A stretch of DNA of 64,000 bases from an uncultured Methylococcaceae bacterium (GTDB lineage Bacteria > Pseudomonadota > Gammaproteobacteria > Methylococcales > Methylomonadaceae), in NCBI GenBank assembly GCA_903917345.1, contig CAIXAE010000045.1, positions 1-64,000 on the forward strand, written 5' to 3'. The notes below the pieces were generated by a model, which was not told the DNA's origin, ran no database searches, and was given only the letters and a program-made list of their open reading frames with translations. Each line of letters starts with the position of its first letter. The first letter of the stretch is position 1. Positions 55,092 to 64,000 of the stretch are shown in pieces. Both the position numbers and the translations under genes were made by a program.

Positions 55092-57842
55092 GTGAATCCT
55101 TTATTAGAACAATTTTTATCTGAAGCGCGCGAGTTTTTACAAGGCATTGCTGAAAAGCTGATGCAACTCGAAAACACACCGGATGACAGTTATCTTTTAG
55201 TGGAGTTATTTCGTCTTGTTCATACCTTAAAAGGCAATAGCGGTTTATTTGAATTCCCTGAAATGACGCGCGTGCTGCATGCGGGCGAAGATTTAATGGA
55301 TGCGGTACGGGATGGACGTGTTGGTTTCTCTCAAAAGCTAGCGGATGACTTGCTAGACGCCATGGATTTTGTATCTGTTCTGTGTGATCAGATTGAACAA
55401 GGCGGTAAGATTGAAGCGGATATGACGGTTGATTCCTACCGTTTAGCAGAATCTTTACGGGTGTTAATGGCATCACAAATGACATCCGCCCAAACACCTG
55501 TTGTTGACGACGCTCAGCCTGCGTCCACAAAAGATACGATCAATTTCTTAGCATTAAATCAACTACCCGAGACCGTGCGTATTGATGCTTATACGCGTGC
55601 TATGGCGGGTGAAACGCTGTATTGGGTCATTTATACCCCCATAGAAAACTGTTTTTTCCAAGGGGAAGATCCGTTCTTTACGGCTAGACAAACGCCAGAA
55701 TCGTTATGGGGACAAATATCGGCTCAAGAAGCATGGCCACCCTTAGCCGAATTGGACGCTTATCGCAGTGCTTTAAGGTTTGAAGCGTTGAGTGCCGCCT
55801 CTCGTGAAGAGTTAATTGAGCATTATCGCTATGTAGAAGATCAAATCCAGTTAATACCCGTAGACCCCTGGTCTTTTGTGATTCCACAAGGTAATCCAAA
55901 CGGCGGCCCCGTCTACGAAGATTTTGTATTAGATGCCTTGCAGTATATGGATGCAGGTGACTTAACTGCCTTAAGGTCTGTAGCAGAAACGATGTTACAA
56001 CTCAGTAATCCTGAATTATGGCTATCGTCTGCTTTACGTTGGTTAATATTATTACTGGATACCGTACCGCCTAATCATCAAGCGATTACGATATTAATAG
56101 AATCGCTACGCAGCTTAAAGGCACCGGATTGGTCTTTATTAACCGATACCCTGCCTGTCGTTACCGCTGTTGCAGTAGCACCGACTATTGAAACTGGGTC
56201 TGAGATTAAAACGCCTGTAGAAACGTCTAGCGTTACCCGCGCTGATGCAAAAGAAATATCAGAAGCGGATGCCTTAGCCTTAGCGTCAATATTTGCGACC
56301 CAATTACAAATATTACAACTGGATGATAATGCCAGTTGGCAGCTCGGTCGTATTAAAGCCGTGGCGGGTGTATTACTTAATTGCTGTAAAGCCATTGATG
56401 ATACCCACGCTATTGCCGCCATTGAAGAAGCCTTAGCCGCCTCTTTAGCGGCCGAAAATAGTGCGCCTTTAATTGACTGGCTGACCGCTCGCTCATTAAA
56501 TGTGGCGGTTGTTAAACCCGTTGCAGAACCCATTGCAGAAGAACCACCTATAGGCTTGAAGACTTTAGACGAGGCGGCGCCTATGCCTACCGTTGAAGAG
56601 ATAACACCTGAACTGGTCAGTGCCGATGATGTGCCTAAATTTGGTCGTAGACCGGATGAAAGTACAGCTGCAAAAAGTTTAAAAGTTGATCAAGCTAAAA
56701 TTGATCGCTTGATGAATTTAATCGGTGAAATCGTTGTTTCTAAGAATGCACTACCCTATTTAGCCCAACGCGCTGAAGAGCAGTTTGGGGTAAGAGAACT
56801 CTCCAGAGAAATTAAGGCGCAGTACGCCGTTATAAATCGTATTGCTGAAGAAATGCAAGATGCCATTATGCAAGTGCGCATGATGCCGGTGTCTTTTGTG
56901 TTTCAACGTTTCCCGCGTTTAGTAAGAGATATCTCGCGTAAATTAGGTAAAGAAGTACACCTCGTCTTAGAAGGTGAAGAAACAGAAGCCGATAAAAATA
57001 TTATTGAAGCCTTAGCGGATCCCTTAATACACATTGTACGTAACAGTCTGGATCATGGGCTTGAATTACCGGATGTAAGACGTGCTGCTGGCAAACCCGC
57101 ATCAGGCACCTTAACCATTAAGGCGAACCAAGAAGGTGACCAAGTCATCATCGAAATTATTGATGACGGTAAAGGGATAGACCCAGAGGTTATTAAGCGT
57201 AAAGCCTATGAGAAAAACATCATAGATGAAGCGACCTTAGAACGCATGAGTGATCTGGAAGCCGTTAATCTAATCTTTGCGGCCGGTTTTTCTACCGCAG
57301 AAGTGGTCTCTGATTTATCAGGCCGTGGTGTAGGCATGGATGTAGTGCGCACGGCTGTAGAAAAAGTGAACGGTGCCATTCAATTAGATAGCCAAGTGGG
57401 TAAAGGTACGCGTATCCGTATCTCGTTACCGTTATCAATGGCCGTTACTAAAGTGATGATTATTGAATCGGATGATCAAGTCTTTGGTATGCCGATGGAT
57501 CATGTGGTTGAGATTGTGCGTATTCCAGTCTCTGAGTTGACGAGCATTAAACAAAGTTTAACCACCGTATTCCGCGGCAAAATCGTGGCACTTAAATCCC
57601 TAAATAGCTTACTCGGCTTGCCTGCTGAACCTATCGTGAACAGTGATGGAGAAGTCGCTGTCTTGATCGCTCGCTTAGGCAATGAAGTGGTCGGGTTAAT
57701 TGTGGATGACTTCCACGAAACGATTGATGTGATTCAAAAACCACTCACCGGCGTATTAGCCGGCTTAGGCGCTTATTCTGGCTCTGCCTTAATGGGTGAT
57801 GGTTCTGTATTAATGATACTTAATGTCAGAGGGATAGTGTAA
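55092..57842 (+). CDS. cheA: Chemotaxis histidine kinase CheA
   Basis: A 916-residue protein that starts at GTG immediately after the cheY stop. It has an Hpt domain with His44 (LVHTLKGNSG), a long middle region (about 150-530; a WVIYTPIENCFFQGEDPF segment seen in other long CheA proteins, plus Ala/Val/Pro-rich linkers), a dimerisation helix pair (LNLIGEIVVSKNAL), HATPase (HIVRNSLDHGLE about 650; GRGVGMDVV about 743) and a CheW-like regulatory domain (790-916). The middle may be a P2-type region. Confidence 0.95.
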   Translation: MNPLLEQFLSEAREFLQGIAEKLMQLENTPDDSYLLVELFRLVHTLKGNSGLFEFPEMTRVLHAGEDLMDAVRDGRVGFSQKLADDLLDAMDFVSVLCDQIEQGGKIEADMTVDSYRLAESLRVLMASQMTSAQTPVVDDAQPASTKDTINFLALNQLPETVRIDAYTRAMAGETLYWVIYTPIENCFFQGEDPFFTARQTPESLWGQISAQEAWPPLAELDAYRSALRFEALSAASREELIEHYRYVEDQIQLIPVDPWSFVIPQGNPNGGPVYEDFVLDALQYMDAGDLTALRSVAETMLQLSNPELWLSSALRWLILLLDTVPPNHQAITILIESLRSLKAPDWSLLTDTLPVVTAVAVAPTIETGSEIKTPVETSSVTRADAKEISEADALALASIFATQLQILQLDDNASWQLGRIKAVAGVLLNCCKAIDDTHAIAAIEEALAASLAAENSAPLIDWLTARSLNVAVVKPVAEPIAEEPPIGLKTLDEAAPMPTVEEITPELVSADDVPKFGRRPDESTAAKSLKVDQAKIDRLMNLIGEIVVSKNALPYLAQRAEEQFGVRELSREIKAQYAVINRIAEEMQDAIMQVRMMPVSFVFQRFPRLVRDISRKLGKEVHLVLEGEETEADKNIIEALADPLIHIVRNSLDHGLELPDVRRAAGKPASGTLTIKANQEGDQVIIEIIDDGKGIDPEVIKRKAYEKNIIDEATLERMSDLEAVNLIFAAGFSTAEVVSDLSGRGVGMDVVRTAVEKVNGAIQLDSQVGKGTRIRISLPLSMAVTKVMIIESDDQVFGMPMDHVVEIVRIPVSELTSIKQSLTTVFRGKIVALKSLNSLLGLPAEPIVNSDGEVAVLIARLGNEVVGLIVDDFHETIDVIQKPLTGVLAGLGAYSGSALMGDGSVLMILNVRGIV

Positions 57843-58090
57843 TGGCCATTGAATATAAAAAGAACCAAGCCGTGTTTGTAGATGTGGTGAGTGTGGATGA
57901 AGCCGAAACATTATTAGATTGGCTACAAAACAAACCGAACGCCAAAATAGATTTAGGACGCTGCAGTCATTTACATCCGTCCAATCTACAAGTATTGCTG
58001 GCGGCAAAAGTATCGATTGCTGTTTGGCCAAAGGATATCAATTTACGAGCGTGGTTGGAGTCGATACTAACCATCACTCAGGCTGTATAA
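57842..58090 (+). CDS. Small STAS-like protein of the chemotaxis operon
   Basis: 82 residues; the ATG overlaps the cheA stop (TAATG). The KIDLGRCSHLHPSNLQVLLA segment resembles short STAS/anti-anti-sigma-like proteins found in other chemotaxis operons, which end with an L-x-x-W-L-x-x-x-L helix as here (NLRAWLESIL). No phospho-serine site is certain. Role unknown. Confidence 0.75.
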   Translation: MAIEYKKNQAVFVDVVSVDEAETLLDWLQNKPNAKIDLGRCSHLHPSNLQVLLAAKVSIAVWPKDINLRAWLESILTITQAV

Positions 58091-58127
58091 CTATTAGCGT
58101 AATTTAGAAGTAATAAAGGTAAATATT

Positions 58128-58502
58128 ATGGCAAAAACCATTTTCGTTGTTGATGACTCTGCGACTATTTTAATGAGCGTCAAAAATAATTTAGAAATCG
58201 CGGGGTATACCGTTGAATCGGCTGCTGATGGCGTTATCGCCTTAGATAAACTTAAATCAGGTTTAAAGCCAGATTTAATTATTACGGATATCAATATGCC
58301 TAATATGAATGGTTTAGAGCTGATAGAACATACGCGGGCATTACCTAATTTTAGGTTTACCCCTATTTTGATTTTAACGACTGAAAATCAACAAAGTAGT
58401 CGTGATCAAGCTAAAAAACTAGGTGCTACCGGTTGGCTCGTTAAACCTGTTGGGGGTAGCGACTTATTAAAAATCATTAAACAGGTATTACCAGGAGCTT
58501 AG
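58128..58502 (+). CDS. Second CheY-type response regulator
   Basis: A 124-residue receiver with Asp9/Asp10, Asp54 (IITDINMP), Thr84 and Lys106. AAAGGT precedes the ATG. It lies between the STAS-like gene and the CheZ-like gene, which may be its phosphatase. Confidence 0.93.
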   Translation: MAKTIFVVDDSATILMSVKNNLEIAGYTVESAADGVIALDKLKSGLKPDLIITDINMPNMNGLELIEHTRALPNFRFTPILILTTENQQSSRDQAKKLGATGWLVKPVGGSDLLKIIKQVLPGA

Positions 58503-58507
58503 TATCC

Positions 58508-59074
58508 ATGACGACTGAAATTATAAATACCGATGAAATAACAGATGCTAATCAACAAGCCGCATTAATGATGGTAAGTCATATGCGCTTAGATGAAGTA
58601 TTAGCCGGCCAATTAAATGGCGTGGTGGTGGATACCGAAGATGCGGCCGTAAGCCTGATTGAGCGGGGTCGTAAACTGAGTGACGATACCCATGCCTTAT
58701 TAAAGCATTTAGAAAGCTCCACCTTAAAACTAACGGATACCCATCAAAATACAGATGAAATCCGTCAAGATTATAAAGCCTTGTTTACCTTAGTCGCTGA
58801 GCACAATGCCAGCTTAGCGGCTGAAATTGCAGAAATGCTAGGCCAAATACAATTCCAAGATGTGGTGCGTCAACGGGTAGAACGCATTGAAGAAGCGGTG
58901 TCTAAACGTAATGCTTTATTCCAAGCGTTTGTGGAAAAAGTAGACCATTTAGATCCCAACTTGCATACCTTGCCTGAACAAATGGAAGGCGTATTGCAAG
59001 AGTATTTAGCACTGGAAAGTAAACATGCGGCCAGTATTCATGATGACTCCACTGTAAAAATAGAACTCTTTTAA
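58508..59074 (+). CDS. CheZ-like protein
   Basis: A 188-residue, all-helical protein. The segment QIQFQDVVRQRVERI has Asp118 and Gln122 with the same D-x3-Q spacing as the catalytic Asp143/Gln147 of CheZ (FQDLTGQ). The C-terminus (DDSTVKIELF) is a hydrophobic tail like the CheY-binding peptide of CheZ. It starts 5 bp after cheY2. A CheY-P phosphatase role is likely but not shown. Confidence 0.78.
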   Translation: MTTEIINTDEITDANQQAALMMVSHMRLDEVLAGQLNGVVVDTEDAAVSLIERGRKLSDDTHALLKHLESSTLKLTDTHQNTDEIRQDYKALFTLVAEHNASLAAEIAEMLGQIQFQDVVRQRVERIEEAVSKRNALFQAFVEKVDHLDPNLHTLPEQMEGVLQEYLALESKHAASIHDDSTVKIELF

Positions 59075-59095
59075 AGCCTATCAACTCAATACATT

Positions 59096-59881
59096 ATGGA
59101 ACCATTGCAAACAGAAGTTCGCCCACTGCAAGTCATCGCCGTAGCTAATCGTAAAGGGGGCACGGGCAAGACGACCCTTACCGTTAATATGGCAGCAGAA
59201 TTAGCGGCACAGGGCAAACGTGTTCTGTTAATTGATTTAGATACCCAAGGCCATTGTGCAGTGGGTTTGGGTGTAAAGATTACTAAAGACACCCCAACCG
59301 TACACAGTCTCTTTAAATATCCTGAACTGGGTTTACAGACCAGCATTCATCAAACAGCTTATGAGCATTTATCAATCGCACCGGCGGACCCACTGTATGA
59401 ACACGGTGAAGGCCTGAGAGATAACACTATTTTACGCAGTGCCTTAGCCGCACCCGAAATGTCCCAGCAGTTTGACGTCGTGATTATCGATACCCCGCCG
59501 TCTCACGATATTTTGTTACTCAATGCCTTAATCAGCGCCCATTGGTTAATCGTGCCTTATGTACCGCATCCTTTGTCTTTTGAAGGCGTATGTCAGTTAA
59601 CCCGTGTGCTGTTTAAAATTATATCGGGGGATAACAAAAACCTTAAAGTCGCAGGATTCTTACCCATGATGGCGGCTGAACATATTCGAGTGCACCGTAC
59701 TGTTAAGAAAAAAGTAGCTCAGCAATTTGGGGCGTCTAAAGTATTGCCTGGCATCCGTAATGACATCAGTTTGGCGGAGTCTTTTGCGGTAGGCAAACCC
59801 ATTCGATATTTTGCGCCGAAGAGCCGTGCCGCTGAAGATTTTGCAACATTACGTGAATTTCTATTGACCTTGTGTCCCTAG
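59096..59881 (+). CDS. ParA-family ATPase of the chemotaxis operon
   Basis: 261 residues with a ParA-type deviant Walker A (KGGTGKTTL), a GHCAVGLG segment and IDTPPSHD. Its position in a chemotaxis operon resembles PpfA/ParC proteins, which position chemoreceptor arrays in the cell. The soluble receptor at 48662 would be a candidate cargo. Confidence 0.88.
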   Translation: MEPLQTEVRPLQVIAVANRKGGTGKTTLTVNMAAELAAQGKRVLLIDLDTQGHCAVGLGVKITKDTPTVHSLFKYPELGLQTSIHQTAYEHLSIAPADPLYEHGEGLRDNTILRSALAAPEMSQQFDVVIIDTPPSHDILLLNALISAHWLIVPYVPHPLSFEGVCQLTRVLFKIISGDNKNLKVAGFLPMMAAEHIRVHRTVKKKVAQQFGASKVLPGIRNDISLAESFAVGKPIRYFAPKSRAAEDFATLREFLLTLCP

Positions 59882-59910
59882 ATTATACAAAGACTTAAGA
59901 ACCTATAAAC

Positions 59911-62109
59911 ATGACAAACGACCAGCCAATCAATGATGTAGAAATTGAAATCTATGACCGTACTATATTAGTCACAGAGACCGATAAAGACGGTATCATC
60001 AGTTATGCAAATCACATCTTTTGTGAGTTGAGTGGTTATGCATTAGATGAGTTAATTGGTTCACCGCATGCTGTTATTCGGCATCCGGATATGCCCAAGC
60101 AGGTCTTTGAGAATTTGTGGGTCTCACTCCATAAAGGTGAAACATGGGCGGGTATTATCAAGAACCGCACAAAAGGCGGCAGTTACTATTGGGTAAAAGC
60201 CACAATTACGCCTATTACGGATAACAATAATAAGGTGACTGGCTATAGGTCATTACGTAGAAAGGCCTTACCAGATGATATTGAACGTGCCGATGCGCTT
60301 TATGAGCGTATCCATAACGGTGAAAAAGTCAGCATTCCCAACCTCTATAATTCTCATAAAGCCCGTGGCGTAAAAGGTGTTTTAAATCGTTTTATTATTA
60401 ATGATTATGGGGTTGTCTATGCGGTCATCAGCAATTTAAGCATCGCTGCCCTGCCCCTGTATGGGTTTGATAATACCTTGTGTATGACTGCGACAGCTTT
60501 AAATACAGCTTTAATAACAACCGCTGTGTTTTATAAAAAAAGTTTACGCCGTAAAACGATTAAAGCATTAGAAAATACCCTGCATTTATTTTTACAAGGT
60601 AACTTATCCAGCCGAAATAAACGGGTTTACGATCATGAGTTTTGCCAACTGCACGATCTCTTTAACCGCAATGCAGAAACCATCGAGATATCGTTATCTG
60701 AAATTGATCACTCTTTGTATAAACTGAGCATTGGCCAATTTGACAGGATGACGCAGTTCTCTATGCCAGGTGATTTTGGTTCTTTAAGAAACCATTTAAA
60801 TGCGACGGTGATCAGTGTAAAGAATATTTTATTCCTCATTAATAAACGCATTGAGACGCTTACGGAATCAAAGTCTAATACGCAAGATAGCAACGACATT
60901 AATGATAATTTTGAACCGACCGGTTATTACAAAAACATCTTTAATAATTTAGATTATTTGATTCAATCGAATCAAAACCAAATGCGTGAGCTGATTAAGT
61001 TTGTACATCAAGCTGAGAATGGTGACTTTAGTTCACGTAACTTCGATACCGACCAACAAAGTGGTTTTATTTCTGAGTTATCAACACATTTAAATGCCCT
61101 GTTTAAGAATATCGAACAAAACTTAAATGATATTTCTAAGATGGCGATTAATATCAGCTCGGGTAATTTAAAAGACCCCATTAACAATACTTACTTTGGT
61201 TTGTTTGGAGAAACCGTAGACGGTATTAACTCAATGCGACAATCATTGAGCGATATTATTGAGGTGATGTCAGAGTCTATTAATGTGATTCATGAAGCGT
61301 CATTACAAATTAGTAACGGTAATATGGACTTTGCGCAACGGACAGAAGTGCAATCGGTTAATTTAAAGAAAAATGGCGTGGCGATGGAAGCCCTCTTAGC
61401 CCAAGTGAAGCAAACCGCCGATTCTGCGCGTCTTGCGAATCAATTGGTGTTAGAGACGTCTCAAGTCGCCTCTCAGGGCGGTAACTCAGTGGGTGAAGTG
61501 GTTAATACCATGGTGGCCATTGATGAGAGCTCTAGAAAAGTAGCTAGCATTATCAGTGTGATTGATGAAATCGCCTTTCAAACTAATATTCTGTCATTAA
61601 ACGCGGCAGTAGAAGCAGCCAGAGCCGGTGACCAAGGCCGTGGTTTTGCCGTGGTGGCATCAGAAGTCAGATCATTGGCACAACGTTCTACCGCAGCGGC
61701 TAAAGAAATAAAAGCCTTAATTAATGTGTCGGTGGTGAATGTAGAAAACGGTAATGCTAAAGTAGAAGATGCCGGTAAAACCATTAATGAGGTGGTGTCA
61801 TTTGTAAACCGAGTGACTGATTTAATGGCAGATATTACCTTAGCGACCTCTGAGCAAAGCGCTAATATTGATAAAGTGAATGACGTTATTATGCAAATCG
61901 ATACCATTACGCAACTGAATAACGTGTTGGCGGGTGAATCGATTGAAGCGGCTCTGATATTAGAAAAGCAATCTCGTGCCTTACGTAAAACCATTGATAA
62001 TTACACTTCAAGTAACAAAGACTACGCTGATGATGAGTCAGCGCACTCTGACGAAACGGCTAACGGCCTGAGTGATGCTAGCCAAAGTGGCAAGTTTGAA
62101 TTGTTTTAA
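59911..62109 (+). CDS. Aer-type PAS methyl-accepting chemotaxis protein
   Basis: The 732-residue protein has an N-terminal PAS with Aer-type signatures (HAVIRHPDMPKQVFENLW, WAGIIKNRTKGGSYYWVKA), which bind FAD in Aer. A hydrophobic hairpin lies at about 170-208. Long helical HAMP/linker regions follow, then the MCP tip (IAFQTNILSLNAAVEAARAG). It should sense redox or energy state. It ends SGKFELF, similar to the IELF end of the CheZ-like protein two genes upstream. It converges with the FN3 gene, overlapping it by 4 bp. Confidence 0.92.
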   Translation: MTNDQPINDVEIEIYDRTILVTETDKDGIISYANHIFCELSGYALDELIGSPHAVIRHPDMPKQVFENLWVSLHKGETWAGIIKNRTKGGSYYWVKATITPITDNNNKVTGYRSLRRKALPDDIERADALYERIHNGEKVSIPNLYNSHKARGVKGVLNRFIINDYGVVYAVISNLSIAALPLYGFDNTLCMTATALNTALITTAVFYKKSLRRKTIKALENTLHLFLQGNLSSRNKRVYDHEFCQLHDLFNRNAETIEISLSEIDHSLYKLSIGQFDRMTQFSMPGDFGSLRNHLNATVISVKNILFLINKRIETLTESKSNTQDSNDINDNFEPTGYYKNIFNNLDYLIQSNQNQMRELIKFVHQAENGDFSSRNFDTDQQSGFISELSTHLNALFKNIEQNLNDISKMAINISSGNLKDPINNTYFGLFGETVDGINSMRQSLSDIIEVMSESINVIHEASLQISNGNMDFAQRTEVQSVNLKKNGVAMEALLAQVKQTADSARLANQLVLETSQVASQGGNSVGEVVNTMVAIDESSRKVASIISVIDEIAFQTNILSLNAAVEAARAGDQGRGFAVVASEVRSLAQRSTAAAKEIKALINVSVVNVENGNAKVEDAGKTINEVVSFVNRVTDLMADITLATSEQSANIDKVNDVIMQIDTITQLNNVLAGESIEAALILEKQSRALRKTIDNYTSSNKDYADDESAHSDETANGLSDASQSGKFELF

Positions 62110-62720
62110 ACGACTATGATACTGAGAGGTTCAGAATAATCTGAAGTACCTGATGATGTCACACTCGCAAATATAAATTCATACGTACTGCCGGGGGTTA
62201 GGTTATCTATTAAACAATGAGCAACCGTGGTGATTTCAGCCTCTACCCACGCATTTACAGCACCTGTAGCCACTTTTATTCTAAACTTAACTCTATAAAC
62301 CACCGCCCCTACTACCGCTTTCATCACCACATTAACCGAGCCACTATGCTCTGCATGCGTTAAGGCTATGGCTTGTTTCTCAAAAGGAATGGGTTGATGA
62401 GACGCATGAAATCCACTTTTAAGAATAATGGTTACATCACCATCAGCCACCTTATTAACATAAAGGGCTAAGGTTCTAAAAAGATCATCTGCAATTTTTT
62501 CTTTATCATGCATCTCAGAATTGAGGCTGCGTGCACCGTCTTTAGCTGCTAACACTGCCTGCTCAAAATCATCAATTATTAAATTAATGGTCGCTAATGG
62601 CACCGGAAGCATAGGAAAGACGAGCGCATCAGCCAGTTGTATCGCACTGTATTTATAGAATGCCAGCTTATCATTCACTGAATACCCTATAAAATCGAGT
62701 AACGTTGTTATTTTTTTCAT
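62106..62720 (-). CDS. Fibronectin type III domain protein of unknown function (second copy)
   Basis: The 204-residue protein repeats the layout of the protein at 18536: a helical first part (about 30-100, LPVPLATINLIIDDFEQAV; LFRTLALYVNKVADGDVTII), a KSGFHAS turn, and an FN3-like domain (about 115-203, SGSVNVVMKAVVGAVVYRV; NLTPGSTYEFIFASV). Sequence identity with the first copy looks low, so they diverged long ago. No signal peptide is apparent. Confidence 0.8.
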   Translation of the reverse strand: MKKITTLLDFIGYSVNDKLAFYKYSAIQLADALVFPMLPVPLATINLIIDDFEQAVLAAKDGARSLNSEMHDKEKIADDLFRTLALYVNKVADGDVTIILKSGFHASHQPIPFEKQAIALTHAEHSGSVNVVMKAVVGAVVYRVKFRIKVATGAVNAWVEAEITTVAHCLIDNLTPGSTYEFIFASVTSSGTSDYSEPLSIIVV

Positions 62721-63247
62721 AAATACCCTTTAATAATTAAGTTTAAGAGTCACCGACTATAGGCCTATTTAATTAAATAGCGAGCTTTATTATTAAAAAA
62801 TATTTAAAAATCAGATATTTATGCGCACAACAAAGGGTAACTGACTGTAAACGTAGACTATTAAATACAATTAGACCTTTTAATTTTATTGATATTTATG
62901 TCACATTTGGTGATGAGTCGACTTTAAGTGACCATTCCAGCCCCCATTTTTTAAATTAATGGCATAATTCTGGAAATTTGAGCTGAAAAAATCCGAATAG
63001 GATCATCAATTTAAAAAACAGCGGCTGGAATTAGCTAAATTGGCCGTAAAGAAAGTTAAATTTAAGCTTAAAAAATCACACTAGGTCGTTATATTCGGGA
63101 AATTGAACAAGGAAAAAACCAAATAGCCATGCTAATTTGCAGAATTTTAGGCACAAAAAGCCGAATTGAAGCTCTGATTTTGGGAATTAGAGGTAAATTT
63201 TGCGAAATAAGAGGGGTTGTTGTCATCTGTCATACGGTTCTACTACT
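62721..63247. other. AT-rich intergenic region, possibly with a decayed ORF
   Basis: 527 bp with no intact gene. Two short open stretches on the plus strand (around 63002-63080 and 63085-63240) encode basic, Lys/Ile-rich peptides in different frames. They could be a frameshifted remnant, but I recognise no family. Confidence 0.45.
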
Positions 63248-64000
63248 CTAATGCTCCACAACAATATGATCCGGCGTTAAGCCATCATGATAGCGTTGTA
63301 CCATTGTTTTATAAGCGGATTCTAAATGCTGAGTGAACAAAGGGGTGTTGTATAAAGGCGCTGTGGGTAAATGGGCTAATAATTTAGCTTTTATGGCCGC
63401 CAACTTTTCAGGATGTGTAGCTAGGTCTATAGCTAGCGCTTCATAATCAGTAGGATTTGTGGTGATTAACTCCGGTAACTTAACCGCATTTAATAAACTC
63501 GCAGCCACACGACTGGTAAAAGACTCCCCCATACACGTTAAAACAGGCAAGCCCATACGTAAAGCATCACTGGCGGTGGTATGAGCATTAAATGGTAAGG
63601 TATCAAGAAATAAATCTGCCAGTCTCAATCTATTCAAATGATCTTCAATGGATGGCATATGCGGAGCAAATATTAAGCGATCTTCTGCGACACCTTGTTT
63701 TACAGCTTCGGCTTTTAAGTTCTTAATAGCCGTTGAGTTACTTACAGGCAACCACAAAACACTGCCCTGCACACTATTTAATAATCGCATCCATATACTA
63801 AACACTTCGGGCAATATTTTATAAGTTTGGTTAAAACAACAAAATACAAATCCCTTCGATGGTAGGCCTACACTCTCTCTTGTTAAAGTACTATCGGGCA
63901 CCCTTAATTGGCTATCCGTCACCATATAACTATCAGGCATGTACACCACTTTCTCAACATAGTATTCTTTTTTATCTTCTGGGATAATCGTATTATCAGC
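63248..64000 (-). CDS. OGT/SPINDLY-type glycosyltransferase, C-terminal part (runs off window)
   Basis: The last 251 codons are open to the window edge, so the gene continues beyond 64000 upstream. The segment matches the GT41 catalytic end of the first OGT-like protein: FCCFNQTYKILPEVFSIWMR, ADLFLDTLPFNAHTTASDAL and RMGLPVLTCMGESFTSRVA. It is clearly a paralogue of the gene at 3083. Whether it too has TPR repeats cannot be seen. Confidence 0.9.
   Translation of the reverse strand, partial: ADNTIIPEDKKEYYVEKVVYMPDSYMVTDSQLRVPDSTLTRESVGLPSKGFVFCCFNQTYKILPEVFSIWMRLLNSVQGSVLWLPVSNSTAIKNLKAEAVKQGVAEDRLIFAPHMPSIEDHLNRLRLADLFLDTLPFNAHTTASDALRMGLPVLTCMGESFTSRVAASLLNAVKLPELITTNPTDYEALAIDLATHPEKLAAIKAKLLAHLPTAPLYNTPLFTQHLESAYKTMVQRYHDGLTPDHIVVEH

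Noticed and set aside
62990-63240. Possible transposase or helix-turn-helix remnant
   Set aside because: Two short basic peptides in different frames have no motif that I can assign to a family.

Overview
The window looks like chromosomal DNA of a flagellated, heavily signal-transducing Gram-negative bacterium. The FliE-to-FliR order, CheZ-like protein, Aer-type receptor and GGDEF/EAL expansion fit a gammaproteobacterium, and the DNA is moderately AT-rich. I cannot place it to genus. No rRNA, tRNA or CRISPR array was seen. Both edges cut genes: an IS30-type transposase at the left and a TPR-OGT type glycosyltransferase at the right.

Region 1 (1-17746): IS30 end, PAS hybrid kinase, TPR/O-GlcNAc-transferase-like protein, a small kinase/regulator pair, a PAS-GGDEF protein with a stripped phytochrome PHY domain, an ethylene-receptor-like GGDEF/EAL protein, a heme oxygenase, and a periplasmic-binding GGDEF/EAL protein. 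Region 2 (17747-23724): a degenerate 21-bp tandem array, an FN3 protein, a DUF4143 ATPase with twin palindromes in its promoter, and a cytoplasmic sensor-CheW fusion.

Region 3 (23725-34465): a bacteriophytochrome GGDEF/EAL protein with no normal start codon, a second ethylene-receptor-like protein (hybrid kinase with Hpt), a further hybrid kinase, then convergent siaA-siaB-siaC-like genes. Region 4 (34781-48458): flaG, fliT, a FliK-like/FlhB-tail pair, divergent fliE, then fliFGHIJKLMNOPQR. Region 5 (48662-62109): a chemotaxis operon with a soluble double-tip receptor, triple CheW, CheB, HEAT protein, CheR, two CheY, CheA, a STAS-like protein, a CheZ-like protein, ParA and an Aer-like receptor. 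A second FN3 protein and a second OGT-like protein follow.

The parts suggest one integrated sensory-motility island. Heme oxygenase can make biliverdin for the phytochrome. Two membrane proteins keep the copper/ethylene-site residues of plant ETR1 (Asp, Tyr, Ile, Cys, His). Their outputs, c-di-GMP turnover and phosphorelay, sit next to the flagellar and chemotaxis genes they could control. The most notable candidates are the paired ethylene-receptor-like proteins linked to light-sensing genes, the double-tip receptor with triple CheW, and the 21-bp array.
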